In this document: one piece after another, positions 1-7,030 of the stretch
Layout of the letters: every line of letters begins with the position of its first letter
Numbering within the stretch: position 1 is the stretch's first letter
Origin: Patescibacteria group bacterium
GTDB lineage: Bacteria > Patescibacteriota > JAHJAL01
Assembly (NCBI GenBank): GCA_018814055.1
Contig: JAHJAL010000051.1
Span: 1 to 8,981, forward strand
DNA: 8,981 nt
Direction of reading: 5' to 3'
Position numbers and translations under genes: made by a program
The notes under the pieces: model-generated
What the model was told of the DNA's origin: nothing
The model's database searches: none
Seen by the model: the letters and a program-made list of their open reading frames with translations, nothing else

Positions 1-201
1 GCGACTGCCGCCACTATCACTATCGGTGGCATGATGCCCGCCTTTGCCATCGGCAAAATGGCCTCCAAGGCCCTCGAAGCAATCGGTCGCAATCCCGAAG
101 CCGCCCCCAAAATTCAGTCAGCCATGATCCTAGCCGTCGCCTTCGCCGAAGCCATCGCCATCTACGCCTTGGTTATCGCCCTGATCATTAAGTTTGTATA
201 G
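1..201 (+). CDS. atpE: F-type ATP synthase subunit c, 3' part (5' end outside window)
   Basis: The first 66 visible codons, ending in TAG, encode the C-terminal bulk of the proteolipid that forms the membrane rotor ring of ATP synthase. The fragment shows the end of helix 1 (GGMMPAFAIGKMASKALEAI), the conserved polar loop GRNPEA (residues 29-34 of the fragment), and helix 2 with the ion-carrying Glu at residue 50 in FAEAIAIYALVIALII. Aligned on the polar loop to the Ilyobacter tartaricus Na+-type c subunit as I recall it, the Na+ ligand Gln32 is Ile here and Ser66 (just after the Glu) is Ala. This points to H+ coupling, an inference from motif alone. The gene opens the visible atp operon, so atpB is expected just upstream. 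A 145-bp repeat-bearing spacer separates it from atpF. The frame starts before base 1, so the start codon and helix 1 beginning are not visible. Confidence 0.95.
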   Translation, partial: ATAATITIGGMMPAFAIGKMASKALEAIGRNPEAAPKIQSAMILAVAFAEAIAIYALVIALIIKFV

Positions 202-211
202 TTTTTGTATG

Positions 212-262
212 TTACGACGGAGATCACTGATCCCGAGCGCGCGAGTGCGCGCTAGGGTCTAC
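212..262 (+). repeat. GC-rich hairpin in the atpE-atpF spacer, related to the atpG-atpD repeat element
   Basis: A perfect 7-bp stem AGCGCGC (236-242) / GCGCGCT (247-253) with loop GAGT is extended, after a G/A mismatch, by CCC (232-234) / GGG (255-257). The preceding CGGAGATCACTGATCC (218-233) matches the reverse complement of 4347-4362 in the large structured repeat between atpG and atpD, with one mismatch. I read it as a diverged or partial copy of the same repeat family. No U-tract follows, so it is not a standard terminator. It could protect the 3' end of atpE mRNA or reduce read-through, which is inference. Confidence 0.6.
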
Positions 263-284
263 AGATAACAAGGATATTCCCCAA

Positions 285-312
285 TTTCCTATTCTCCTAT
301 TTCCTATCTCCT
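285..312 (+). repeat. Pyrimidine-rich CCTAT(T/C)-heptad repeat
   Basis: The tract consists of CCTATTCT, CCTATTT, CCTATCT and CCT, a roughly 7-8-nt periodic pyrimidine strand repeat. Bases 288-308 are the exact 21-nt reverse complement of 2896-2916, which is the left arm flanking the four-helix-bundle gene. They also resemble the right arm at 3315-3340. This is therefore one member of a small dispersed repeat family in the operon spacers. Confidence 0.75.
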
Positions 313-316
313 CTAG

Positions 317-337
317 TAATTAGTAATCAGTAATTAG
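317..337 (+). repeat. Three tandem heptads TAATTAG/TAATCAG/TAATTAG
   Basis: Three consecutive 7-mers differ by one base and end 9 nt before the atpF start codon. A similar pair (TAATTAC, TAATTCT at 852-865) ends just before atpH. They occupy the position where a ribosome binding site would normally sit. They resemble the short tandemly repeated heptanucleotides known from some cyanobacteria, but that is analogy only. Confidence 0.65.
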
Positions 338-346
338 CAACCAATT

Positions 347-847
347 ATGGACCTCATCACCAAACTTGGCATCGACGGGCGACTCCTACTGGCCCAAATC
401 TTAAACTTCGTCGTACTGCTGACAGTACTGAATTATTTTCTATACCAACCTATCTTGAAATTACTACGCGAGCGTGAAGCCAAAGTCAAAAAGAGTCTGG
501 AAGACTCACGAAAAATCGAGGAAGAACTCCTCAAAGTTGCCAAAGAACGCGAAGACAAACTTACCGAAGCCAAAATAGAGGCCACCGGTATCATCAAAGA
601 TGCTCAGCACAGCGGTGACACCCAAAAAGAAACCATCATCAACACCGCCAAAGAAGAAGCCCAAAAAATTATCGACAAAGCTCGCGCCCAATCCGATCAA
701 ATCCTTGGCAACCTCCAATCCGAAGCCCTAACAGAATTAACTGAAATAATAATCTCCGTCACCGAAAAAATTCTCGGCAAAAAAATCACCAAAGAAGAAG
801 ACAAAAAATTAGTCAAAGAAGCAGTAGAGGAAATCATTAGTAAATAG
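347..847 (+). CDS. atpF: F-type ATP synthase subunit b
   Basis: This 166-aa protein has the standard peripheral stalk layout. A short N-terminal segment GIDGRLLLAQ leads into one membrane helix (about residues 14-34, QILNFVVLLTVLNYFLYQPI). A long, charged, Lys/Glu-rich helix follows (about 38-145) that would form the right-handed coiled coil of the b dimer and reach the top of F1, where subunit delta binds. Its length is close to the 156 aa of the E. coli protein. It lies between atpE and atpH, 19 nt before atpH. Only one type of b gene is visible, so a homodimer is likely. The ATG at 347 starts just before the membrane helix and is the only sensible start. No Shine-Dalgarno motif is visible upstream; the leader is made of TAATYAG heptads. 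Confidence 0.95.
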   Translation: MDLITKLGIDGRLLLAQILNFVVLLTVLNYFLYQPILKLLREREAKVKKSLEDSRKIEEELLKVAKEREDKLTEAKIEATGIIKDAQHSGDTQKETIINTAKEEAQKIIDKARAQSDQILGNLQSEALTELTEIIISVTEKILGKKITKEEDKKLVKEAVEEIISK

Positions 848-866
848 TTAATAATTACTAATTCTC

Positions 867-1316
867 ATGTCCAATATTACCCCCTACACTCAGGCACTTT
901 ATGAATCATTAACCGAAGCATCTCCTCGGTTGCATGGCCGTGTGATCAAGAATTTTGTCCAGCAGATACAAAAAGATAAATTGGTCAGCAAATCAGAAGA
1001 CATTGTCGAATCTTTCAAGCAAACCATTTCCCAACAATCCGACCAAATAATCGTCAATATAATTACTACCGAACCGCTAGGTGATATATCAGCTTTATCC
1101 ACCACAATAACCGCCAAAATCCATAAGCCAGTTACCATCAAAACGGAAGTCAATCCGGAAATAATTGGTGGTATGATTGTCGTTATCGGTGATTACAAAA
1201 TAGATATGTCAGTCAAATCCCGGCTATTGAAAGTAAAAACCAAAGAAGATAAAGCCAAGATAGAACTTCCTGAATACGTTATCGATACTTTAAAAATTAT
1301 CATGAAGAACATCTAA
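867..1316 (+). CDS. atpH: F-type ATP synthase subunit delta (short form)
   Basis: This 149-aa subunit links the b stalk to the top of the alpha/beta head. The C-terminal signature is clear: residues 95-121, reading [20 protein letters not shown] then SVKSRLL, match the conserved GG..(hydrophobic)..D.S...RL block of the family. The N-terminal helical domain (about residues 1-60) is short compared with the ~105-residue six-helix bundle of the 177-aa E. coli protein. A Lys-rich tail of about 25 residues follows the signature ([20 protein letters not shown]). It sits between atpF and atpA as expected. The start ATG at 867 is preceded by TAATT repeats and no Shine-Dalgarno. It ends in TAATAA, a double stop. 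The identity is safe on context and C-terminal motif; the N-terminal half is poorly conserved. Confidence 0.9.
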   Translation: MSNITPYTQALYESLTEASPRLHGRVIKNFVQQIQKDKLVSKSEDIVESFKQTISQQSDQIIVNIITTEPLGDISALSTTITAKIHKPVTIKTEVNPEIIGGMIVVIGDYKIDMSVKSRLLKVKTKEDKAKIELPEYVIDTLKIIMKNI

Positions 1317-1362
1317 TAATCATTTGTTTACAATTTCAAATATTTCAAATAACTATATCAAT

Positions 1363-2907
1363 ATGACCAAGACACTCGACAAATCAAAAATAATCGCCAA
1401 ACTAAAAAACCAATTCGCCAAAATCGACGACTTATCATCTGCCGAAAAAGTCGGCCGCGTCATGGAAATTGGTGACGGCATCGCTATCATTTCCGGACTC
1501 GACGAAGTGATGTCCCAGGAAATCGTCGAATTTTCCAACGGCGAATTTGGGGTGGCTTTAAACCTCAATGAAGATACCGTTGGAGCGGTGATTATGGGCA
1601 AGTATGAGGATATCAAAGAAGGTGATGAAGTAAAAAGCACCGGACGTATTCTCTCAATTCCCGTTGACGACTCCATTGTCGGCCGAGTAGTTGACCCGCT
1701 TGGCAAAGTACTAGACGGCGGTGATGAGATCAAGACCAAAACTTTTTATCCCATCGAAAAAATTGCCCCCGGTGTTATCACCCGGCACGAAGTCAATCAA
1801 CCAGTCCAAACCGGTATCGTCGCCATCGATTCCATCATCCCCATCGGTCGCGGGCAACGTGAGCTAATCATCGGCGACCGCCAAACCGGCAAAACGGCCC
1901 TGGCCATCGATACCATCATCAATCAGAAGGGTCAAGATATGATTTGTATCTACGTCGCCATCGGCCAGAAAAAATCCAAAATCGCTCAAATTATCGAAAA
2001 ACTCAAATCCCACGGCGCCATGGATTACACCACCGTCGTGCTAGCCGGTGCCTCCGAATCAGCTGCGCTTAGTTATATCGCTCCGTATTCCGGTTGTGCT
2101 ATCGGTGAGTATTTCATGGATCAAGGCAAAGACGTCTTGGTAATCTATGACGACCTTTCCAAGCATGCTGTCGCTTATCGGCAAATATCATTACTACTTC
2201 GCCGACCACCCGGACGTGAAGCTTATCCCGGTGATGTTTTCTACCTACATTCCAGATTATTGGAACGTTCCGCCAAGTTAAACCAAGATTATGGCGGTGG
2301 CTCTATCACTGCCTTACCCATTATCGAAACCCAGGCAGGTGATATCTCAGCTTACATCCCAACCAATGTTATATCCATCACTGACGGTCAAATATTTCTC
2401 GAATCTGATCTTTTCTACAAAGGGATCCGACCAGCCCTAAACATTGGCTTGTCCGTCTCCCGCGTTGGCTCCAAAGCGCAAATCAAGGCCATGAAAAAAG
2501 TTGCCGGAAAACTCAAACTTAGTTTAGCTCAATTTCGTGAACTAGAAGCTTTTGCCCAATTTGGATCTGACTTGGATGAAGATACCAAACAAGCCATCGA
2601 ACTCGGTCGCCGCATTACCGAAATCCTCAAGCAGCCACAATATTCACCACTCCCTGTCGCCAAACAAGTTGCTATCCTTTATGCTGCCAACAACGGTTAT
2701 CTCAATGATATTGCCGTCACCAACATCAAACGCTTCCAAAACGAATTCAATTCCTACCTCGATTCCGAACCCTCCGGTTTCCTCAAAGATTTAGACGAGA
2801 AAAAAGAACTCACCGAAGAAGTCGAAAAAAAACTCAAAGAAGCGATCGAAACCTTCAAATCGAGCATTGATTATGTGGAGAAAGAGGAAAAGGATGATAG
2901 GAAATAG
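1363..2907 (+). CDS. atpA: F-type ATP synthase subunit alpha
   Basis: A 514-aa non-catalytic nucleotide-binding subunit of F1, nearly the same length as E. coli alpha (513). Visible motifs in order are the N-terminal beta-barrel with [16 protein letters not shown] (31-46), Walker A GDRQTGKT (171-178), Walker [12 protein letters not shown] (259-269), [28 protein letters not shown], and SVSRVGS (365-371) with the arginine finger at Arg367. An upstream in-frame TTG at 1324 would add 13 residues, but those are encoded by a tandem 9-mer (ATTTCAAAT twice, 1333-1350). The ATG at 1363 gives the family length, so I chose it. No Shine-Dalgarno is visible. The C-terminus is Lys/Glu-rich, and the last codons (GAT AGG AAA TAG) lie within the repeat arm flanking the next gene, so the present C-terminus may have been set by that insertion. 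Confidence 0.97.
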   Translation: MTKTLDKSKIIAKLKNQFAKIDDLSSAEKVGRVMEIGDGIAIISGLDEVMSQEIVEFSNGEFGVALNLNEDTVGAVIMGKYEDIKEGDEVKSTGRILSIPVDDSIVGRVVDPLGKVLDGGDEIKTKTFYPIEKIAPGVITRHEVNQPVQTGIVAIDSIIPIGRGQRELIIGDRQTGKTALAIDTIINQKGQDMICIYVAIGQKKSKIAQIIEKLKSHGAMDYTTVVLAGASESAALSYIAPYSGCAIGEYFMDQGKDVLVIYDDLSKHAVAYRQISLLLRRPPGREAYPGDVFYLHSRLLERSAKLNQDYGGGSITALPIIETQAGDISAYIPTNVISITDGQIFLESDLFYKGIRPALNIGLSVSRVGSKAQIKAMKKVAGKLKLSLAQFRELEAFAQFGSDLDEDTKQAIELGRRITEILKQPQYSPLPVAKQVAILYAANNGYLNDIAVTNIKRFQNEFNSYLDSEPSGFLKDLDEKKELTEEVEKKLKEAIETFKSSIDYVEKEEKDDRK

Positions 2908-2925
2908 GAGAATAGGTAAATAGGA
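2900..2925 (+). repeat. Left arm of inverted repeat enclosing the four-helix-bundle gene
   Basis: This purine-rich arm, with GGAAATAGGAGAATAGG as its core, overlaps the stop codon of atpA. Its reverse complement matches 3315-3340 over 26 nt with two single-base indels, including 14 consecutive identical bases. Read as RNA, the arms would pair into a long stem around the 389 nt holding the whole 2938-3306 gene. Bases 2896-2916 are also exactly complementary to 288-308 in the atpE-atpF spacer. Confidence 0.8.
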
Positions 2926-2937
2926 AAAAGGGACTGG

Positions 2938-3306
2938 ATGAAAAATATTAGATCATATAGAGATTTGTTAGTGTGGAAGAAATCGATGAAATTGGTAATA
3001 GCGATTTATAGAATGACAAAATATTTTCCGAAATCTGAAATATATGGCCTGACATCACAAATAAGGAGATGCGCAGTATCTATACCATCAAATATCGCCG
3101 AAGGACGCTCCAGAGGATCAACCAAAGAATTCAAAAAATTTATCCAAATATCCTTTGGTTCCGGCGCCGAACTCGAAACCCAACTTCAAATCGCCCAATA
3201 CTTAAAGTACGGTCAAATAAAACATTATAGTTATATCAATAAACTATTAAGCGAAATCATGAAAATGCTAAATTCTTTAATACTCTCACTTAAACCATAT
3301 TGTTAA
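2938..3306 (+). CDS. Four-helix-bundle protein (23S rRNA intervening-sequence family)
   Basis: This 122-aa protein is not an ATP synthase subunit. The hallmarks are YRDLLVWKKSMKLVIAIYRM (residues 7-26), FPKSEIYGLTSQIRRCAVSI (30-49), PSNIAEGRSRGSTKEFKKFI (50-69) and a hydrophobic C-terminal helix, fitting the TIGR02436-type four-helix bundle. Members occur in intervening sequences of 23S rRNA genes and are structurally related to the Avd accessory protein of diversity-generating retroelements. The molecular role of the free-standing forms is unknown. It splits atpA from atpG in an otherwise canonical operon and is enclosed by complementary arms (2900-2925 and 3315-3340). The gene is visibly more A/T-rich than atpA, especially its first ~130 nt. 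A weak purine stretch AAAAAGGG ends 7 nt before the ATG, the only Shine-Dalgarno-like sequence in the window. Insertion into the operon is inferred; the family call is strong. Confidence 0.92.
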   Translation: MKNIRSYRDLLVWKKSMKLVIAIYRMTKYFPKSEIYGLTSQIRRCAVSIPSNIAEGRSRGSTKEFKKFIQISFGSGAELETQLQIAQYLKYGQIKHYSYINKLLSEIMKMLNSLILSLKPYC

Positions 3307-3314
3307 ATCTATTA

Positions 3315-3340
3315 TCCTATTTACCTATCTCCTATTTTCC
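3315..3340 (+). repeat. Right arm of inverted repeat enclosing the four-helix-bundle gene
   Basis: The pyrimidine arm begins TCCTATTTACCTATCTCC and is complementary to 2900-2925 with two one-base indels. It begins 8 nt after the four-helix-bundle stop and ends 15 nt before the atpG start. Its ~7-nt CCTATTT periodicity matches the tract at 285-312, in the same orientation as that copy. Confidence 0.8.
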
Positions 3341-3355
3341 TTTATAAGTTATTGT

Positions 3356-4273
3356 ATGTCCCAATCACGCGAAATAAAACGCAGAATCAAGTCCATCAAC
3401 AATACCAAGAAGATCACCAAAGCGATGGAGATGGTTTCCGCCGCCAAAATGCGCCGGTCAGTAGACAAAGTCTTGATATCCCGCGAATACTCCAATATCG
3501 CTTGGGAAATTGTTCAAAGTATCGCTAGTACTGATATCAAATACAAACACCCCCTTTTAAGGCAGGTAAAAGAAGTCAAAAATGTCGCTGTCCTGGCTAT
3601 CTCATCCAATAGGGGATTGTGTGGCGGATTCAACAGCAATCTCGGCAAAAAACTATTGTCCGCTTGCCAAGAGCTAGACCAGCAGAAAATAAATTTCGAA
3701 TGTCTAAGTTTTGGCAAAAAAGTCGCGCACACCATCCGCAAAAACAACTTCGATATTGTCGCTGATTTTGACAAACCCGACTTATTACAAAACATCACCA
3801 CTATTTCACCTATCACTCACTTATTGTTAAACGGTTTCATTGAGAAAAAATATCAAAAAGTATTACTAGTTTATACCGATTTTGTCTCTTCGCTCAAACA
3901 AGAACCCACTGTCAAACAACTTTTACCATTAAAACCCGCCCCCGACGACCAACTCGGCCAAGTCCAAAAAGTAGGGGAGAAGGATAAAGAAAAAAACAAG
4001 CAATCAACCAAAGACATACTTGAATACAAATTCGAACCATCTCCTCAAGCCGTTCTAGATGAAATTCTACCTAGAATTTTGGAAATCCAAATCTATCAAG
4101 CTGTCCTCGAATCTGACGCCTCCGAACACTCCGCCCGCATGATTGCTATGAAAAACGCTTTCTCCGCCGCCACCGACATGATTGACTCACTCACTCTTGC
4201 CTACAACCAAGCCCGACAAGCCGCTATCACTCAGGAAATCGCCGAAATCGTCGCCGGAGCCGCCGCAATTTAA
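3356..4273 (+). CDS. atpG: F-type ATP synthase subunit gamma
   Basis: A 305-aa rotor shaft subunit. The N-terminal helix carries the signature REIKRRIKSINNTKKITKAM (5-24) and EMVSAAKMRR (25-34). The Rossmann-like domain has ISSNRGLCGGFNSNL (82-96). The C-terminal helix carries LESDASEHSARMIAMKNAFS (251-270) and YNQARQAAITQEIAEIVAGA (283-302). The termini form the coiled coil that rotates inside the alpha/beta ring. The protein is about 18 residues longer than E. coli gamma (287). The excess lies in a hydrophilic Lys/Glu/Gln-rich linker at about 193-222 (after LLPLKPAPDD), a variable spot in this family. It lies between the four-helix-bundle gene and a repeat-rich spacer before atpD. The ATG at 3356 fits the conserved MSQ.REIK.RI N-terminus. 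No Shine-Dalgarno is visible. Confidence 0.96.
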   Translation: MSQSREIKRRIKSINNTKKITKAMEMVSAAKMRRSVDKVLISREYSNIAWEIVQSIASTDIKYKHPLLRQVKEVKNVAVLAISSNRGLCGGFNSNLGKKLLSACQELDQQKINFECLSFGKKVAHTIRKNNFDIVADFDKPDLLQNITTISPITHLLLNGFIEKKYQKVLLVYTDFVSSLKQEPTVKQLLPLKPAPDDQLGQVQKVGEKDKEKNKQSTKDILEYKFEPSPQAVLDEILPRILEIQIYQAVLESDASEHSARMIAMKNAFSAATDMIDSLTLAYNQARQAAITQEIAEIVAGAAAI

Positions 4274-4307
4274 ATAACAAATTACCCATAAGCAATTAAA
4301 AAATTAA

Positions 4308-4458
4308 AATTGTCATCCCAGGCCGGAAACGTGTAATCACGTGCTCCGGATCAGGGATCTCCGCCGCCACTATTCAGTTTGACTGTTGCATATAACAACG
4401 GCGTAGATCCTTGATAGCCTGAGCGCTCGCACCTCGCTTCCGGTCTGGGATGACAATT
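4308..4458 (+). repeat. Structured ~150-nt inverted-repeat element (MITE-like) between atpG and atpD
   Basis: The terminal inverted repeats are AATTGTCATCCCAGGCCGGA (4308-4327) and its partner at 4439-4458, complementary apart from one G:U. With the adjacent A:T they give a 21-bp basal stem. Inside, 4350-4365 pairs with 4400-4415 (one mismatch, one G:U), leaving a 34-nt loop at 4366-4399. ACGTG-TAAT-CACGT (4329-4342) forms a perfect 5-bp hairpin between the two stems, and GAGCGCTC (4421-4428) lies on the opposite side. The whole folds as a branched junction. There is no open frame, transposase or T-tract. Its core (4347-4362) recurs inverted at 218-233. It is probably a non-autonomous repeat or REP-like element; an effect on atpG/atpD mRNA is inference. 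Confidence 0.8.
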
Positions 4459-4462
4459 GTGA

Positions 4463-5863
<1,401 letters not shown>

Positions 5864-5899
5864 TAACTTTAATAATCTGTCATTCGTAATTTTATATCC

Positions 5900-6328
5900 A
5901 TGTCCCAAATCTCATTCAAAATCATTACCCCCGAACGTACGCTATTCTCTGAAATGGTTGATCAAATCACTCTCCAAACCACCGAGGGTGAAATCACCGT
6001 ATTACCAGGGCATATTCCAATTATTTCCACCATGTCCCCAGGAGAATTACGATTTGTCCAAGGCAACGAAGAAATTCCGATGGTCGTTCTCGGCGGATTT
6101 GTCGAAATTACCAAAACCTCTGTCATAGTCTTGGCCGATGCCGCTGAAAAAGTCGAAGAAATCCTCGAAGAGCGCGCCATTGAAGCCAAGAAACAGGCCG
6201 AAGAACTTCGCCAAAGCAAGATTGCCGACCGAGAAGACTTCGCCGCCTTATCAGCCAAAATCGAAAAAGAACTAGCCCGCCTCAAAGTCGCGCAAAAATA
6301 CAAAAAACGAAAAAGACCAAGGTTATAA
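5900..6328 (+). CDS. atpC: F-type ATP synthase subunit epsilon
   Basis: A 142-aa subunit that sits at the foot of gamma and in many bacteria inhibits ATP hydrolysis. The N-terminal beta-sandwich is clear: FKIITPERTLFSEMVDQITL (6-25), then TTEGEITVLPGHIPIISTMS with the family's EG..TVLPGH motif, and VLGGFVEITKTSVIVLADAA. The C-terminal part (about 90-142) is predicted helical and very charged, ending in a basic tail YKKRKRPRL. Length is normal (E. coli 138). It is the last atp gene, 36 nt after atpD. The ATG at 5900 fits the family N-terminus. No Shine-Dalgarno and no hairpin-plus-T terminator are visible after its stop, so transcription may continue into the next gene. Confidence 0.95.
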   Translation: MSQISFKIITPERTLFSEMVDQITLQTTEGEITVLPGHIPIISTMSPGELRFVQGNEEIPMVVLGGFVEITKTSVIVLADAAEKVEEILEERAIEAKKQAEELRQSKIADREDFAALSAKIEKELARLKVAQKYKKRKRPRL

Positions 6329-6407
6329 AAGTTTTCCTCTCCCCTATTTATCATATATTGTGCGACAAAATGACCCCTTATTATTCATTATCAACTATTA
6401 AATAATT

Positions 6408-6839
6408 ATGAAAACCTATCCCTTCCAAGACTTTCACGACGTTGACGCTGCCGTAGTATTCTGCGTTGACCCGCGTTTCTGGCGACAGACCCTTCAATTT
6501 GTCGAGGAAGAACTAGGTACCGCCAAATTTGATCCCTACACCTATCCCGGCGGCCCTCTCTGCCTGGCCCGCCCAGAAAGTATGCAGCTTTACCTGAACA
6601 ACATCAAAGCAGCTTCTTTCGAACTCCACCATGCCAAAAAAGTTATCTTGATCAGTCACGACAAATGCGGCGGTTATCGCTTGATCGAAGGTGTAGATGG
6701 AGAAGAAGCCACCAACCGCCAAACGTCACACCTAGGTGAAATCAAATCCAAATTCCAATCTGAATTCCCCGATGTTGAAGTCGAAGCATATATGTTGAAA
6801 ATCATTTCCGACACCGAAATCACCTTCGAAAAAATATAA
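6408..6839 (+). CDS. Minimal beta-carbonic-anhydrase-like protein
   Basis: A 143-aa protein with the zinc site of beta-class carbonic anhydrases. C19-x-D21-x-R23 (VVFCVDPRFW) supplies the first Cys and the Asp/Arg dyad, and H84-x-x-C87 (VILISHDKCGGY) supplies the other two ligands. Beta enzymes interconvert CO2 and bicarbonate and are usually about 190-230 aa, so this is a compact version. YPGGPL (46-51) stands where the canonical family has a small-residue loop. Catalytic activity is inferred; it could be a related zinc protein. It follows atpC by 79 nt on the same strand, with no terminator seen between. The C-terminal half aligns with the next gene (AKKVILISHDKCGGY versus AKKLFIEFHDDCGAY). 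There is no signal peptide, so it is cytoplasmic. No Shine-Dalgarno is visible; the leader carries CTTATTATTCATTAT, shared with the spacer before the NIF3 gene. Confidence 0.72.
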   Translation: MKTYPFQDFHDVDAAVVFCVDPRFWRQTLQFVEEELGTAKFDPYTYPGGPLCLARPESMQLYLNNIKAASFELHHAKKVILISHDKCGGYRLIEGVDGEEATNRQTSHLGEIKSKFQSEFPDVEVEAYMLKIISDTEITFEKI

Positions 6840-6848
6840 TTAATATTA

Positions 6849-6866
6849 ACGCGTTTAATTACGCGT
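6849..6866. repeat. Small hairpin ACGCGT-TTAATT-ACGCGT
   Basis: Two self-complementary ACGCGT hexamers flank TTAATT, 10 nt after the stop of the first carbonic-anhydrase-like gene. A 6-bp stem with a 6-nt loop can form. No T-run follows, so it is not a standard terminator. It might mark the 3' end of the transcript or bind a protein; neither is shown by the sequence. Confidence 0.4.
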
Positions 6867-6906
6867 CATTGATAAATATCACACGTATAAGACAAAATCA
6901 CAAGCC

Positions 6907-6931
6907 AGAGACGCCATGCCATGGCGTCTCT
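6907..6931. repeat. 25-nt palindrome, left of the double carbonic-anhydrase-like gene
   Basis: Perfect 12-bp arms AGAGACGCCATG / CATGGCGTCTCT flank a single central C, followed by AC. The outer AGAGACG...CGTCTCTAC is shared with a second 25-nt palindrome at 7940-7964 on the other side of the gene. Similar GAGACG palindromes are dispersed small repeats in cyanobacteria and other bacteria. Confidence 0.8.
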
Positions 6932-6991
6932 ACGCATCACATTAAAACAATTTTAATTAAATCTTCATTAAACCTTAATATTTTGTTAATA

Positions 6992-6997
6992 TATAAT
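6992..6997 (+). promoter_or_regulatory. Candidate -10 box TATAAT for the double carbonic-anhydrase-like gene
   Basis: A perfect TATAAT lies in an A/T-rich stretch 33 nt before the ATG at 7031. The best -35-like hexamer is TTAAAC (6968-6973, 18-nt spacing), which is poor. The position predicts a leader of about 25 nt and supports ATG 7031 over the upstream TTG. The surrounding A/T richness lowers confidence. Confidence 0.45.
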
Positions 6998-7030
6998 CTC
7001 TATTTTAATTTAATCAATAATAAACACCCT

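Noticed and set aside
285..337. CRISPR-like array in the atpE-atpF spacer
   Set aside because: Units are 7-8 nt, contiguous and without unique spacers; these are heptad tandem repeats.
1324..1362. TTG start for atpA adding 13 residues
   Set aside because: The added residues come from a tandem 9-nt repeat (ISNISN), and ATG 1363 gives the usual family length and N-terminus.
2552..2794. Overlapping + strand frame of 80 codons inside atpA
   Set aside because: A shadow of atpA: wrong-frame, Ser/Pro/Asn-rich low-complexity product with no recognisable motif. The same applies to overlapping frames in atpF, atpH, atpG, atpD, atpC and the first carbonic-anhydrase-like gene.
6869..7030. TTG start extending the double carbonic-anhydrase-like protein by 54 residues
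   Set aside because: The extension reads through a perfect palindrome and a TATAAT box, has no family similarity I can see, and ATG 7031 is well placed.
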